64,000 bases of DNA, from NCBI RefSeq assembly GCF_000695685.1, contig NZ_JFFR01000009.1, forward strand, positions 124,001 to 188,000. Reading direction: 5' to 3'. The first letter of the stretch is position 1; each line of letters begins with the position of its first letter. A model generated the notes under the pieces. That model saw only the letters and a list, made by a program, of their open reading frames with translations. It made no database searches and was not told the origin of the DNA. The DNA is from Vibrio fortis (GTDB lineage Bacteria; Pseudomonadota; Gammaproteobacteria; Enterobacterales; Vibrionaceae). This document shows positions 27,644 through 36,662 of this stretch, one piece after another. The translations under genes and the position numbers were made by a program.

Positions 27644-29122
27644 TTAGCTATTTGCTTCTTCTAGCTCAACCGCTTGCTCTGCATTTTTAGCTGCGTCTAG
27701 CATCTTACGAATAACAAACGAAGCCGCCATTGCGATGGCAACCATCACAACTGCTAGTACTGTTAGAAGCTGGAAGTAGTCACCGTAAACCGTTTGAACG
27801 ATCTCTTGAGTGATCTCTTGGCCTTTCTCTAATGCGATTGACGTAGAGAATACTGCACCAACGATACCAGATAGCGCGATAGCTACAGAGAATAGACTTA
27901 CAGAGAAGTTCTCAATGTGCTTAGGTGCTACAGATAGGATGAAGGCAACAACCATAGAACCTACGATAACTTCTGCAATTGCTTGGAAGAAGTGAATCGC
28001 TAGGAAGATCTCTGGACGGATAATTACGTCTTCACCAACTGTTGTTACAGCGAATGTTAGGATACCAAATGCAATCGCTGTTAGTACGAAAGCCAATGCT
28101 ACTTTAGTCGCTGTAGATAGGTGAATATCACGCTTTTCTAGCATGCCGAAGAAACCAGCAACGATAGGACCACCAACCATACACCATAGAGGGTTCATCG
28201 CCATTGCCGCTTCAGGCTCAAGTGGAATGAAACCGAATAGAGAACCTTTAAGCGTGTTGATCGCAACCATGTTCATTGAGGTCATCATTTGACCGTAGTA
28301 CACGAAGAAACATGTGGTTAAGAACGTGATGATTAGGATAGTACCCATCTTCAGAGACTCTGCCTTGCTCGCTTTGAACATCAGAGAAACGAAGTAAAGG
28401 ATAGCCGCGCCGCCGATTGCGTAAACGATGTTTTGGCCAACGTCCATGTTAGAGAACATGAAGAATACAAGACCGATCATCGCAATTGAAAGGGCACCAA
28501 ACATTGCCCAGTTTTTTACTGGAACTGGTTTTTGATCTAACTCTGCACCGACTTCAACAAGGCCTTTGCGACTCATGATAAGCATACCAAGCGCTGCAGC
28601 GGCCATGATGCCAGAGATAGCGAAGCCACCGTGGAAGCCAATGACCAGCACGATCATTGGGAATAGGTATTGACCTAGGAAAGCACCCACGTTGTTGATC
28701 GAGTAGTTGATTGGGTAGCCTTTCTCAAAGTCTTCTTGAGAGTTGAACGTACGCTTGTATAAGCTTGGGTAAGATGGTGACATCAAACCACGACCGTAAC
28801 TTGCTAGTGCGATACCACACATAGAAAGAGGAACGTTGGTTGCCGATGCTCCTAAAACTAAAAGTACGTAACCAGATGCGAATGCTAAGAAACTGATGGT
28901 AAGAGAGCGGTAAGCACCAAGGAATTTATCGGCAATGAAGCCACCAGCGATAGCAAATAGAGGACCGATCGCCGAAAAGGCACCCACGATCATCATAGTA
29001 TCTGCTTCGTTGTAGTTTAGGTCTTCAAGGAAGAAACGGGTTAAGCTAACGAGTACGCCATAGAATGATAATCCAAACATCATTTGGCAGAACATCATTG
29101 ATTTGTTTAATCTATTCCACAT
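27644..29122 (-). CDS. Peptide/MFS transporter, divergent POT-family member
   Basis: The 492-residue membrane protein has 12-14 helices of the major facilitator fold. Features such as GGFIADKFLGAYRS, NYSINNVGAFLGQ and the late FQAIAEVIVGS helix are those of proton-dependent oligopeptide transporters. The otherwise conserved ExxER motif of helix 1 is not seen; the segment reads FGLSFYGVLVSLTRFF. Substrate or coupling may therefore differ from standard di/tripeptide symport. The next gene upstream on the same strand is serine dehydratase, with its own terminator between them. Confidence 0.78.
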   Translation of the reverse strand: MWNRLNKSMMFCQMMFGLSFYGVLVSLTRFFLEDLNYNEADTMMIVGAFSAIGPLFAIAGGFIADKFLGAYRSLTISFLAFASGYVLLVLGASATNVPLSMCGIALASYGRGLMSPSYPSLYKRTFNSQEDFEKGYPINYSINNVGAFLGQYLFPMIVLVIGFHGGFAISGIMAAAALGMLIMSRKGLVEVGAELDQKPVPVKNWAMFGALSIAMIGLVFFMFSNMDVGQNIVYAIGGAAILYFVSLMFKASKAESLKMGTILIITFLTTCFFVYYGQMMTSMNMVAINTLKGSLFGFIPLEPEAAMAMNPLWCMVGGPIVAGFFGMLEKRDIHLSTATKVALAFVLTAIAFGILTFAVTTVGEDVIIRPEIFLAIHFFQAIAEVIVGSMVVAFILSVAPKHIENFSVSLFSVAIALSGIVGAVFSTSIALEKGQEITQEIVQTVYGDYFQLLTVLAVVMVAIAMAASFVIRKMLDAAKNAEQAVELEEANS

Positions 29123-29428
29123 TATTTTCTTCTCACATTTATATTTAGATATAGTGTAATCACCTAATTATAATATCATTACTAGCAAGACATAAAATGA
29201 AACATTTGTCTCATTAGAGCTTTAACTCGCCGTACCTTTTCTTATGTTGGCATTGATATTTTTCATGAATGAAAATTGCAAGGTAAGGTTGCGCAGGGCG
29301 ATGTCTCATTACTTGAAAGCGGTTTCAATCTAAGTCCCCAGTTAATAAAGGGAATTTGATTAAAGATTAATCGCATGTGTTTCACAAAGAGTGGTGGTGA
29401 TTTATAAAAAGACATTTCCAAGTGAACA
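29123..29428. other. Upstream region of the POT-family gene
   Basis: About 300 A+T-rich bases hold an imperfect inverted repeat, ATGAAACA-TT-TGTCTCAT, at 29197-29214, roughly 75 bases before the gene. It may be an operator for an unidentified regulator. Nothing coding was found. Confidence 0.45.
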
Positions 29429-29429
29429 A

Positions 29430-29456
29430 AAAGCCAGCTCGGAGGCTGGCTTTGTT
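29430..29456 (-). terminator. Terminator of the serine dehydratase gene
   Basis: AAAGCCAGC pairs with GCTGGCTTT around a 6-base loop. On the minus strand it runs into TTTTTGTTC downstream of the stop at 29533. Confidence 0.85.
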
Positions 29457-29532
29457 TTAAATTTGGAAACTTAGTTTACCATTGTGAGGTGTCGCTTCAA
29501 TTCAAGTTAATGAGGCTGACCATCAAAGTTAT

Positions 29533-30903
29533 TTATTCACACGGTGGTGCCATATGAATCACAGCTAGACCACCCAAAGACGTTTCGCGATACTTTTTGT
29601 TCATGTCTTTGCCGGTTTGGTACATGGTTTCGATCACCTTGTCCAAAGAGATTAAACACTTGCTGGTGCGCTTCAATGCCATTCGAGAGGCGTTGATCGC
29701 TTTCATAGCCCCCATTGCATTACGTTCAATACAGGGTACTTGTACTAAGCCACCAATTGGGTCGCAGGTCATGCCTAGCGAGTGCTCCATGGCGATTTCA
29801 GCGGCAATACAGATTTGCTCATTGCTACCACCACGCAGTGCAGTAAGGCCCGCAGCCGCCATTGACGAAGAAACACCAACTTCACCTTGGCAGCCTACTT
29901 CAGCGCCAGAAATGGAAGCGTTGGTCTTGTATAAGATGCCAATCGCGCCAGATACTGCAAGGAAGTCCTTAAGCTGTTTAGTATCGAGCTCTTTGATAAA
30001 GCGATGGTAGTACATCAGAACGGCTGGAATAACGCCTGCAGCTCCGTTTGTTGGTGAGGTAACCACTTGGCCACCAGCGGCGTTCTCTTCGCTTACTGCG
30101 AAAGCAAACAGGTTAATCCAATCCATGATCTCCATCGGATCGTTTTCAATCGCGGCATTGGCTTCCAGCTTTTTCAGTAGGGCAGGAGCACGTCGAGTTA
30201 CCTCAAGACCACCGTCAAGAATCCCCTCAGTTTCAAAGCCACGCTCCATACAGAGTGACATCACTTTCCAAATCTGCTCTGTGCGCTGATTGATCGCTTC
30301 CATGTCTTGGAATGAGGTTTCGTTACGCAACACCAAACCGCCTAGGCTCAGACCATTTTGGTCAGCTAGAGCAAGCAATTCATCTGCAGAGCTAAAGGGA
30401 AATTCAACCTGTGTTTCTTGCTCTTGCTTACCGTTTTGGAGTTCGTCTTCTGTGGCAATGAAGCCGCCACCAATCGAGTAATAGGTTTCCATATCGAGCA
30501 GTGTGCCATCTGCGTTAAATGCAGAGATGGTCATGCCATTTTCATGTAGGGGTAGGTTGGTGGTGTGAAACAGCATATCGGTCTCAACGTTGAAATGAAC
30601 GTTATGGTGACCACTAACGGCAAGGCTCTTATCTTCAATGGCTTTTTGCATCGCTTGATTGGCACTGCTGATTTTAATCGTATCAGGCTTATTACCCAAT
30701 AGACCCAAAATCGTAGCGCGGTCGGTGTGGTGCCCTTTGCCTGTTAAGGAAAGAGATCCATAAAGGTCAATTTGCACTCTCGCCACTTCTTCCAGTTTAG
30801 AGGCGATTTTTTGAGTAAACTGAAACCCTGCGATCATTGGTCCATTGGTATGCGAGCTGGATGGACCAACGCCAATCTTATAGATATCAAAAATAGACAG
30901 CAT
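29533..30903 (-). CDS. sdaA: L-serine ammonia-lyase (serine dehydratase), iron-sulfur type
   Basis: The 456-residue enzyme converts L-serine to pyruvate and ammonia with a [4Fe-4S] cluster. The beta domain begins MLSIFDIYKIGVGPSSSHT. The catalytic alpha domain has GCQGEVGVSSSMAAAGL, and CDPIGGLVQVPC carries cluster cysteines. It is a single-chain form as in SdaA/SdaB of E. coli; which paralogue it corresponds to is uncertain. AGGAAG precedes the ATG. A 6-bp hairpin, GTTCGC with GCGAAC, at 30922-30938 lies in the probable leader. Confidence 0.94.
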   Translation of the reverse strand: MLSIFDIYKIGVGPSSSHTNGPMIAGFQFTQKIASKLEEVARVQIDLYGSLSLTGKGHHTDRATILGLLGNKPDTIKISSANQAMQKAIEDKSLAVSGHHNVHFNVETDMLFHTTNLPLHENGMTISAFNADGTLLDMETYYSIGGGFIATEDELQNGKQEQETQVEFPFSSADELLALADQNGLSLGGLVLRNETSFQDMEAINQRTEQIWKVMSLCMERGFETEGILDGGLEVTRRAPALLKKLEANAAIENDPMEIMDWINLFAFAVSEENAAGGQVVTSPTNGAAGVIPAVLMYYHRFIKELDTKQLKDFLAVSGAIGILYKTNASISGAEVGCQGEVGVSSSMAAAGLTALRGGSNEQICIAAEIAMEHSLGMTCDPIGGLVQVPCIERNAMGAMKAINASRMALKRTSKCLISLDKVIETMYQTGKDMNKKYRETSLGGLAVIHMAPPCE

Positions 30904-31211
30904 AATAACTTCCTGTGAAGGGTTCGCTTCGTGCGAACTCTGATGTAACTGTTTTTACATACCTCGCTTCTTATGAGCATAGTGTATGAATGATATTGTT
31001 ATGTTTTATACTCATGGGCATTTGTTCCATGTGTCAGGGAAAAGGTGATAATTTCCTCTTCTCACTGCTACACGGTTGACTACCTATAAAGTTGCCATCA
31101 ATAGAGAGCGTTATTGCGAGCAACTCATGAGAATTTAAAAATACTTTTGTTAACAACTATTGTATACATAATTCACTCTATCTAATTGCGAAAACGAGAC
31201 TTGTACATTAA
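30904..31211. other. Divergent promoter region sdaA / DUF218 gene
   Basis: About 308 bases. It contains the sdaA leader hairpin at 30922-30938 and otherwise A+T-rich sequence with no recognised operator or gene. Confidence 0.5.
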
Positions 31212-32075
31212 ATGAGCATTAAAAACCTTGTAGTTGTTCTGGGTAAACGGCTAAATAAGAATGAATTGACTACAGAAGGACAAGGTAGAGTTGAAGCTGC
31301 CATCGATTATCTGGTAAGTCGCTCAAATGACGAAGTAGCGATCGCATTTTGTGGTGGTGTAACACCGGGACAAACTCTGTCTGAAGCCGAAGTGATGTAT
31401 GAGTACTTTTTGCAACTCGAGAGTCAGCGTGAATCACCTTTGAGCGTTCAAGCGAGGCTATTAGAGAAAAAATCAACCAATACGATAGAGAACATTCATA
31501 ACTTGGCGCTGGAACTCATTGAAAGCGGCCTGTTCGAGAATGGTCAACAGTTGAATGTGATATTCGTGTCCAATGATTACCACTTACAGCGCATTTTTGA
31601 AATCCAATCATTAATGGATGCGCAAGGGTTGCTTAAGGTGCTTGAAGAGCGTTGTGGTCAATTGGGTGTGTCTCTGAATATTGAGCGAGATATCGATCAG
31701 CATGTTGTGGTGCCTTATCCACATACGACTGTACAAGGTCAGCTCTTTCTATTGACTGACAGTCTAACGACTTACCGAGTTTACCTTGAAGGCACAGTAG
31801 CAGGGCGTTTTGTTGGGCAAGAACAGCAGACTCGTAAAATACCTGCTCAGTTGGGGCTAGAAGCGATCGACAAAGCGACACAACTATCAGAGAGCGATCA
31901 ATTTAGTTTGCTAGATTCGCTGTTGCCTCTACTGCACAACTGTATCGAAGAGACTCCTGTGGGAACGGACAAAGAAAAAGTCAGGGAGTATCTCGCATTG
32001 CTGGATACCAACCTGACTTTACTGAACCGTTATCTCGATCCAGAACAAGATTTGGATACTCGCTGGTGGCGCTAA
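31212..32075 (+). CDS. DUF218 (YdcF/SanA-like) family protein
   Basis: The 287-residue protein has the DUF218 Rossmann-like domain (NLVVVLGKRLN, CGGVTPGQTLSEA, STNTIENIHN, VSNDYHLQRI). The Ser/Thr-Asn-Thr-xx-N signature is clear. Unlike SanA or ElyC it lacks an N-terminal membrane segment, so it is probably cytoplasmic like YdcF, which binds S-adenosylmethionine with unknown purpose. A C-terminal helical extension of about 80 residues follows the domain. It is convergent with the next gene, with only four bases between the stops. Confidence 0.82.
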   Translation: MSIKNLVVVLGKRLNKNELTTEGQGRVEAAIDYLVSRSNDEVAIAFCGGVTPGQTLSEAEVMYEYFLQLESQRESPLSVQARLLEKKSTNTIENIHNLALELIESGLFENGQQLNVIFVSNDYHLQRIFEIQSLMDAQGLLKVLEERCGQLGVSLNIERDIDQHVVVPYPHTTVQGQLFLLTDSLTTYRVYLEGTVAGRFVGQEQQTRKIPAQLGLEAIDKATQLSESDQFSLLDSLLPLLHNCIEETPVGTDKEKVREYLALLDTNLTLLNRYLDPEQDLDTRWWR

Positions 32076-32079
32076 TCGA

Positions 32080-32769
32080 TTATGACGATTGCTTTGCCTT
32101 GTTTCTGAATCCGTTGACGGTTTTAACGCTAGCAAAGGCAATCAAACAGTAAGCCAATAGCTCCGTGCCTTCCTCAGCGATGATTTTGACTTCACGTACA
32201 TAATCAGCGCCCATAATGTTGTGCCAAAAGCTACCCATGCCAAACAGACGAGAAAAAACAAGCAGTAGCATCACACCAGTAATCAATAGGTTCATGTGTG
32301 GCGAGGCTAGGATATACGCAATTTGATCGAGCGTTTGTTTGCCATTTTTGATGGCGTAAAAAATAGCACTACCGGCAACCAAGATTGCTGGATAAACCCA
32401 TGCCCCGTGAGTAATCATATCAAACCAAAAGTCCAATTCGCGTGTCAACATCACAGCAAAGAACGCGCTCATTAATAAGGCGGCATGCTTAACTTGGCTG
32501 GTGTGTTTCGCCATATATAAGAATGACAGCGAAGAGGTCAATAGAAGTAACTGTTCTAGGACTTCAGTGACAGACAGTTCACTTAACTCACCACCGATTA
32601 AGACGTAATCAATGCGTAGCGCTAGGTTGACGATGATACCGATGGCGAGAACGATAAGCGCGGTTTGGCAGCGCTTGAAAATCACTTGAGACGTCGATTG
32701 AGAGATATTGAATTCAGGGATCTCTAGAGACATCGAGCTTCGGTCGCTGTTTTTGGTTTGGCTTTTCAT
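32080..32769 (-). CDS. Uncharacterised multi-pass membrane protein
   Basis: The 229-residue protein has about six hydrophobic segments and no recognised family. Charged residues stand out at membrane edges: VTEVLEQLLLL, TRELDFWFDMI and IIAEEGTELLAYCLI. They could line a metal or ion site, but this is speculation. The N-terminal 30 residues are polar and the C-terminus basic. It is monocistronic and convergent with the DUF218 gene. Confidence 0.65.
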   Translation of the reverse strand: MKSQTKNSDRSSMSLEIPEFNISQSTSQVIFKRCQTALIVLAIGIIVNLALRIDYVLIGGELSELSVTEVLEQLLLLTSSLSFLYMAKHTSQVKHAALLMSAFFAVMLTRELDFWFDMITHGAWVYPAILVAGSAIFYAIKNGKQTLDQIAYILASPHMNLLITGVMLLLVFSRLFGMGSFWHNIMGADYVREVKIIAEEGTELLAYCLIAFASVKTVNGFRNKAKQSS

Positions 32770-32996
32770 AATGAACTATCTGTAAATAAATGTAACACAG
32801 AGCACATTTTATAGGTCGCAAGAGCACTAATGTCAGAGGAATGTCAGGAATAAAACAGTGTTCATTTGTGGTAAGTACTGTAAAAGCAAAGGATTACAGT
32901 AAAAATAAAACGGATCAGTTTATAAGGTAGTCTTTATTTATCAATAAGATAAGAGGAAGTGTTCAAGTGGCACCCTGGCCACTTGAGATAGAGATG

Positions 32997-33251
32997 TTAG
33001 CTTTCAGCCTTTTGCTCGTGGTTTTGGCGATAATATTCCCATTGCTCAACACGGTCGCCGTTTTCAAAGACACAGTAGGTCGTGCGCTGCTCATTTTCTG
33101 TCACGGTGTCAAGCTCTGCTCCCTGTTGAACACAGTACACGGCAGCAGGGTTAGCCACTGAAACTCGTTCTGACTCACTGTATTGGTCGTACTCGCTCGC
33201 ACAACCCCCTAAAACCAAAGTGAACATTGCCATCAAGCCAATTGTTTTCAT
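32997..33251 (-). CDS. Small DUF333-family lipoprotein
   Basis: The 84-residue protein has a lipoprotein signal with lipobox LGGC (Cys17). A DUF333 domain follows: ANPAAVYCVQQGAEL, then YCVFENGDRVEQWEYYR. DUF333 proteins are often labelled putative haemolysin without evidence. Two Cys in the mature domain could form a disulfide. The role is unknown. Confidence 0.82.
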   Translation of the reverse strand: MKTIGLMAMFTLVLGGCASEYDQYSESERVSVANPAAVYCVQQGAELDTVTENEQRTTYCVFENGDRVEQWEYYRQNHEQKAES

Positions 33252-33490
33252 GCTATCTCCTTAGCAAGGTTAGGAAGCTCTTTTAATGAGTATATTTTAG
33301 AATCAGGAAAAATCCGTGATTATTTAAGCAACAGGTTGAATTAGTATGATAGTCCGACAGATTTAGAGCTATTTTGAGTGTTGGATCAAGCTTACTTATA
33401 TTGCTTGCATATGGGTTAAGTGAATGGCTTGATTATAGATATTCTGTGCGGTTATCTTAGCTTAATATGTTTGATGACAAAGGAATGAAA

Positions 33491-34423
33491 ATGTCAGAGC
33501 AAAAATACCGACTCGTTACCCGTAGTGACTTTGATGGCCTTGTGTGTGCCGTACTTTTAAAGCAACAAGACCTCATTGATGACATTAAATTTGTTCACCC
33601 AAAAGATATGCAAGACGGCATCATTGAGATCACTGAGAACGATATTGTCACCAATTTGCCTTACGTTCCCTCGTCATATCTGACTTTTGACCACCACCTT
33701 TCTGAGACCATCCGTAATACGGGTGAGCGCACTAACCATATTATCGACCCTGATGCGCCTTCAGCTGCACGTGTTGTTTGGGATCATTATGGTGGTCTTG
33801 CGACTTTCCCTGAAGAGTGGCAAGAGATGATGGAAGCGGTTGATAAAGGCGATTCAGCACAGTTCAACAAAGATGAAGTGTTGGATGCGCAAGGTTGGAA
33901 CTTACTCAACTTCCTTATGGACGCGCGTACTGGTCTTGGTCGTTTCCGTGAGTTTAGAATTTCCAACTACGCTTTGATGATGGACCTGATTGATTACTGT
34001 AAGAACCATACGATTGATCAGATCCTCGAACTGCCTGACGTGAAAGAGCGCATCGATCTCTATCGTGAGCATGAGCAGAAGTTTAAGGAACAGGTGACCC
34101 GCTGTGCACAGGTCCATCAAAACCTGGTGTTCTTAGACCTTACTGACGAAGAAACTATTTACGCGGGTAACCGTTTTATGATTTATGCGCTGTTCCCAGA
34201 GTGCAATATCTCGATTCATAAGATGTGGGGTTTCCAGAAGCAGAATATTGTATTTGCGACTGGTAAATCTATCTTCGATCGCAGTTCTAAAACCAATGTA
34301 GGTGAATTGATGTTGCAATACGGTGGCGGCGGTCATATCGCAGCTGGTACCTGCCAGATTGCGATTGATGAAGCGGCTCAGGTTCAACAAGCTCTGATTG
34401 AAGTGATTACTGCAGACGGTTAA
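33491..34423 (+). CDS. DHH-family phosphoesterase
   Basis: The 310-residue protein has a DHH domain with SDFDG (Asp13, Asp15) and DHH at 67-69, and a DHHA1 domain ending GGGGHIAAGT. Members hydrolyse small phosphodiesters, oligoribonucleotides or polyphosphate; the substrate here is not determinable. AAAGGA seven bases before the ATG at 33491 decides the start over an in-frame ATG at 33467. A strong terminator follows. Confidence 0.85.
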   Translation: MSEQKYRLVTRSDFDGLVCAVLLKQQDLIDDIKFVHPKDMQDGIIEITENDIVTNLPYVPSSYLTFDHHLSETIRNTGERTNHIIDPDAPSAARVVWDHYGGLATFPEEWQEMMEAVDKGDSAQFNKDEVLDAQGWNLLNFLMDARTGLGRFREFRISNYALMMDLIDYCKNHTIDQILELPDVKERIDLYREHEQKFKEQVTRCAQVHQNLVFLDLTDEETIYAGNRFMIYALFPECNISIHKMWGFQKQNIVFATGKSIFDRSSKTNVGELMLQYGGGGHIAAGTCQIAIDEAAQVQQALIEVITADG

Positions 34424-34452
34424 GTCTATTTGAAAGCAGTACGCTGATTGTG

Positions 34453-34500
34453 AAAGCCTTACATGGAACTCGACAAGGGTAAACATGTAAGGCTTTTTTC
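34453..34500 (+). terminator. Terminator after the DHH gene
   Basis: A 13-bp stem, AAAGCCTTACATG with CATGTAAGGCTTT, is followed by TTTC. Confidence 0.88.
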
Positions 34501-34620
34501 ATTTGAGAGACTTTAATGTTTATAAGCTTTGGCATTGTTAAGCATTGAATCATATGCTCGAATTCAATCTATTGGTGATTGTGATATGATGCCGCCAAAT
34601 TTTGCAGAGCTATAACGACA

Positions 34621-35139
34621 ATGAGACACCTAAAAACAACGATTCACCCTGATATTGAGCACTTAGATAACCAAACTGTGTACAAGCGTAACGCCGCTCG
34701 TGCAATTGTGTTGGATGGTGAGAACATTCTGATGCTATATACAGAGCGTTACCACGACTACACCATTCCTGGGGGCGGCTTAGATGAAGGTGAGGACGTT
34801 ATTGCGGGTATGGTTCGTGAGCTGCAAGAAGAGACAGGGGCTCAGAATATCCATGGCATTAAACCATTTGGTATTTTCGAGGAGTTTCGTCCTTGGTACA
34901 AAGATGATGCCGATATCATGCACATGATCTCCTACTGCTACACCTGTAAAATTGATAGCGAATTGGGTGATACAGCTTACGAGGATTATGAACTTAAGAA
35001 CGGAATGAAGCCGGTGTGGATCAACATCCATGACGCTATCGCTCATAACGAAAAAACCATGGCTGAAAGCCCTAAGAAAGGCATGAGCATTGAGCGTGAA
35101 ACGTTTCTGCTGCATTTAGTTGCTAAAGAGATGCTGTAA
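34621..35139 (+). CDS. Nudix hydrolase
   Basis: The 172-residue protein has a complete Nudix box, from GGGLDEGEDV (residues 51-60) to RELQEETG (66-73), matching GX5EX7REUXEEXGU. It hydrolyses a nucleoside-diphosphate-linked substrate that cannot be named from sequence. It is monocistronic; a hairpin at 35154 follows. Confidence 0.86.
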   Translation: MRHLKTTIHPDIEHLDNQTVYKRNAARAIVLDGENILMLYTERYHDYTIPGGGLDEGEDVIAGMVRELQEETGAQNIHGIKPFGIFEEFRPWYKDDADIMHMISYCYTCKIDSELGDTAYEDYELKNGMKPVWINIHDAIAHNEKTMAESPKKGMSIERETFLLHLVAKEML

Positions 35140-35462
35140 TTCACAAGCTTACATGGGGTAGCAGTGTTAGTGCTGCCCCACACATTACTACTTTTTTATT
35201 ACGTCCCAACCCCTCTTATTATCTTCCAGTCTATCTCCTGAACTCCTCCAATCTCTGTTCTATTACTCCTCATGTCGCATATTTGTAATGTTTAGCGATA
35301 TTTGCTCGATTTTATAACGTCAAATGATATAAGTTCTCAATATTGCCTTTTATGTCAATGAATTAAGTGATAATCATCCGGTAACAATGGGATGTTTTTC
35401 GTCAAGAAATTTTGGTTTGTACCGTTAGGATTATGCGTTATTGCATATTGAGAGAGAATAAA
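35140..35462. other. Intergenic region after the Nudix gene
   Basis: A 10-bp stem (TGGGGTAGCA with TGCTGCCCCA, one G-U pair) at 35154-35180, with T's about 11 bases later, may terminate the Nudix gene. The rest, up to the DUF2059 gene, is A+T-rich promoter sequence with nothing coding recognised. Confidence 0.5.
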
Positions 35463-35957
35463 ATGAAAAAAGTCGTTATTGCGTTAATGTTGTTATTGCC
35501 GTTGCATTTATCAGCGAGTGATCTTTCTAAGGCAGAAAAAGTGGATGCGTTAGTTGAGGTTATGAATTTGGACGAGATGCTAGATTCGATGAACATCCAG
35601 ATAAATAATATGATCGGTAGTATGCACACACAGTTGGAGGTCTCTGAGTCTGAACGTCCTCTCTTTGAAGAGTATCATCAAGAGGTGCTTGCGATTATGC
35701 AAGCTGAGTTGAGCTGGGAGCAGTTTGAACCGATGATGGTCAACATCTACAACAAACATTTTTCTGAAGAAGAGATCACCGCAATGTTAGAGTTTTATCG
35801 TTCAGAAACGGGTCAAAGTATCCTGAGTAAAATGCCTATTGTGATGCAAGAGTCGATGGTCACAAGTCAAGCATTAGCACAGCGAGTGATGCCAAAAATT
35901 CAAGCGCTTACGGAAGAGTTTCACAAAAACCTGAAAGAGCACCGAAAGCAAGAATAG
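35463..35957 (+). CDS. Exported DUF2059-domain protein
   Basis: The 164-residue protein has a signal peptide (MKKVVIALMLLLPLHLSAS). A helical DUF2059 domain follows, including SEEEITAMLEFYRSETGQ. Function is unknown; it is probably periplasmic. The ATG at 35463 begins the signal peptide and is preferred to 35412. Confidence 0.8.
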   Translation: MKKVVIALMLLLPLHLSASDLSKAEKVDALVEVMNLDEMLDSMNIQINNMIGSMHTQLEVSESERPLFEEYHQEVLAIMQAELSWEQFEPMMVNIYNKHFSEEEITAMLEFYRSETGQSILSKMPIVMQESMVTSQALAQRVMPKIQALTEEFHKNLKEHRKQE

Positions 35958-36051
35958 CAGACTCAATAATAACTTCAGCGTTGAATTGGTCGCCAAGAGA
36001 GTGAACTTTTGGTAGGTATCGCAACTACGCCAGAAATAACTAGGAGGTCAT

Positions 36052-36657
36052 ATGGATTTGGTTCTCTACAGTGCCGCTGGGTCGAACAGCTCCGAACGAG
36101 TGGAGTGGGCACTGAACTACAAAGGTATTTCATACAATAGGGTAGAAGTGACCTCACAAGAGTTACAAACAAGCTATCTGGTGATCAATCCGTTTGGATA
36201 TGTACCTTCACTTTCTGTCGATGGGGTGGTGCTCTCCGAATCGATGGCTATTATCGAATATGTCGAAGAGGCCTTTGACGGTCGTACTTTGTTGGGAAAC
36301 GAGCCGTTGGTTAGAGCTAGCGTGCGTCGGGTGTGTGAGTTCGTTAACTCGACCATACACTCTCCACAAAATCGCACGGTGTTGCGTTTCTTGCGGCCCG
36401 AACTTGTGGAAGATTCGAAACGAGCACTGCGCGGAGAATGGATCACTCGAGGTCTTGATAAGCTGAGACCGTCGATCTGCCTAGACTCAAGGTTTGCGAT
36501 TGGCCGTCAATTCACTCTGGCAGATATTTTCATCGCTTCTATCTATAAAAAGGCGCTACAACACGGCTCTGCGCCTATCTCTTTTTATGACTCTCATTTG
36601 AATAATTTGAGAGGTATCGAACGCATAGCAAGCTCGGAGCCAACAAGGCTCGATTAA
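36052..36657 (+). CDS. Glutathione S-transferase family protein
   Basis: The 201-residue protein has a thioredoxin-like N-terminal domain with SNSSERVEWAL, similar to the zeta-class SSxSxRV motif. The cis-Pro region is GYVPSL, and LSESMAIIEYVEE binds the glutathione gamma-glutamyl part. An all-helical C-terminal domain contains FTLADIFIAS. A good ribosome site (TAGGAGGT) precedes the ATG. It is convergent with the LysR gene, five bases away. The substrate is unknown; a maleylacetoacetate-isomerase-type activity is possible but there is no pathway context. Confidence 0.85.
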   Translation: MDLVLYSAAGSNSSERVEWALNYKGISYNRVEVTSQELQTSYLVINPFGYVPSLSVDGVVLSESMAIIEYVEEAFDGRTLLGNEPLVRASVRRVCEFVNSTIHSPQNRTVLRFLRPELVEDSKRALRGEWITRGLDKLRPSICLDSRFAIGRQFTLADIFIASIYKKALQHGSAPISFYDSHLNNLRGIERIASSEPTRLD

Positions 36658-36662
36658 ATGGC

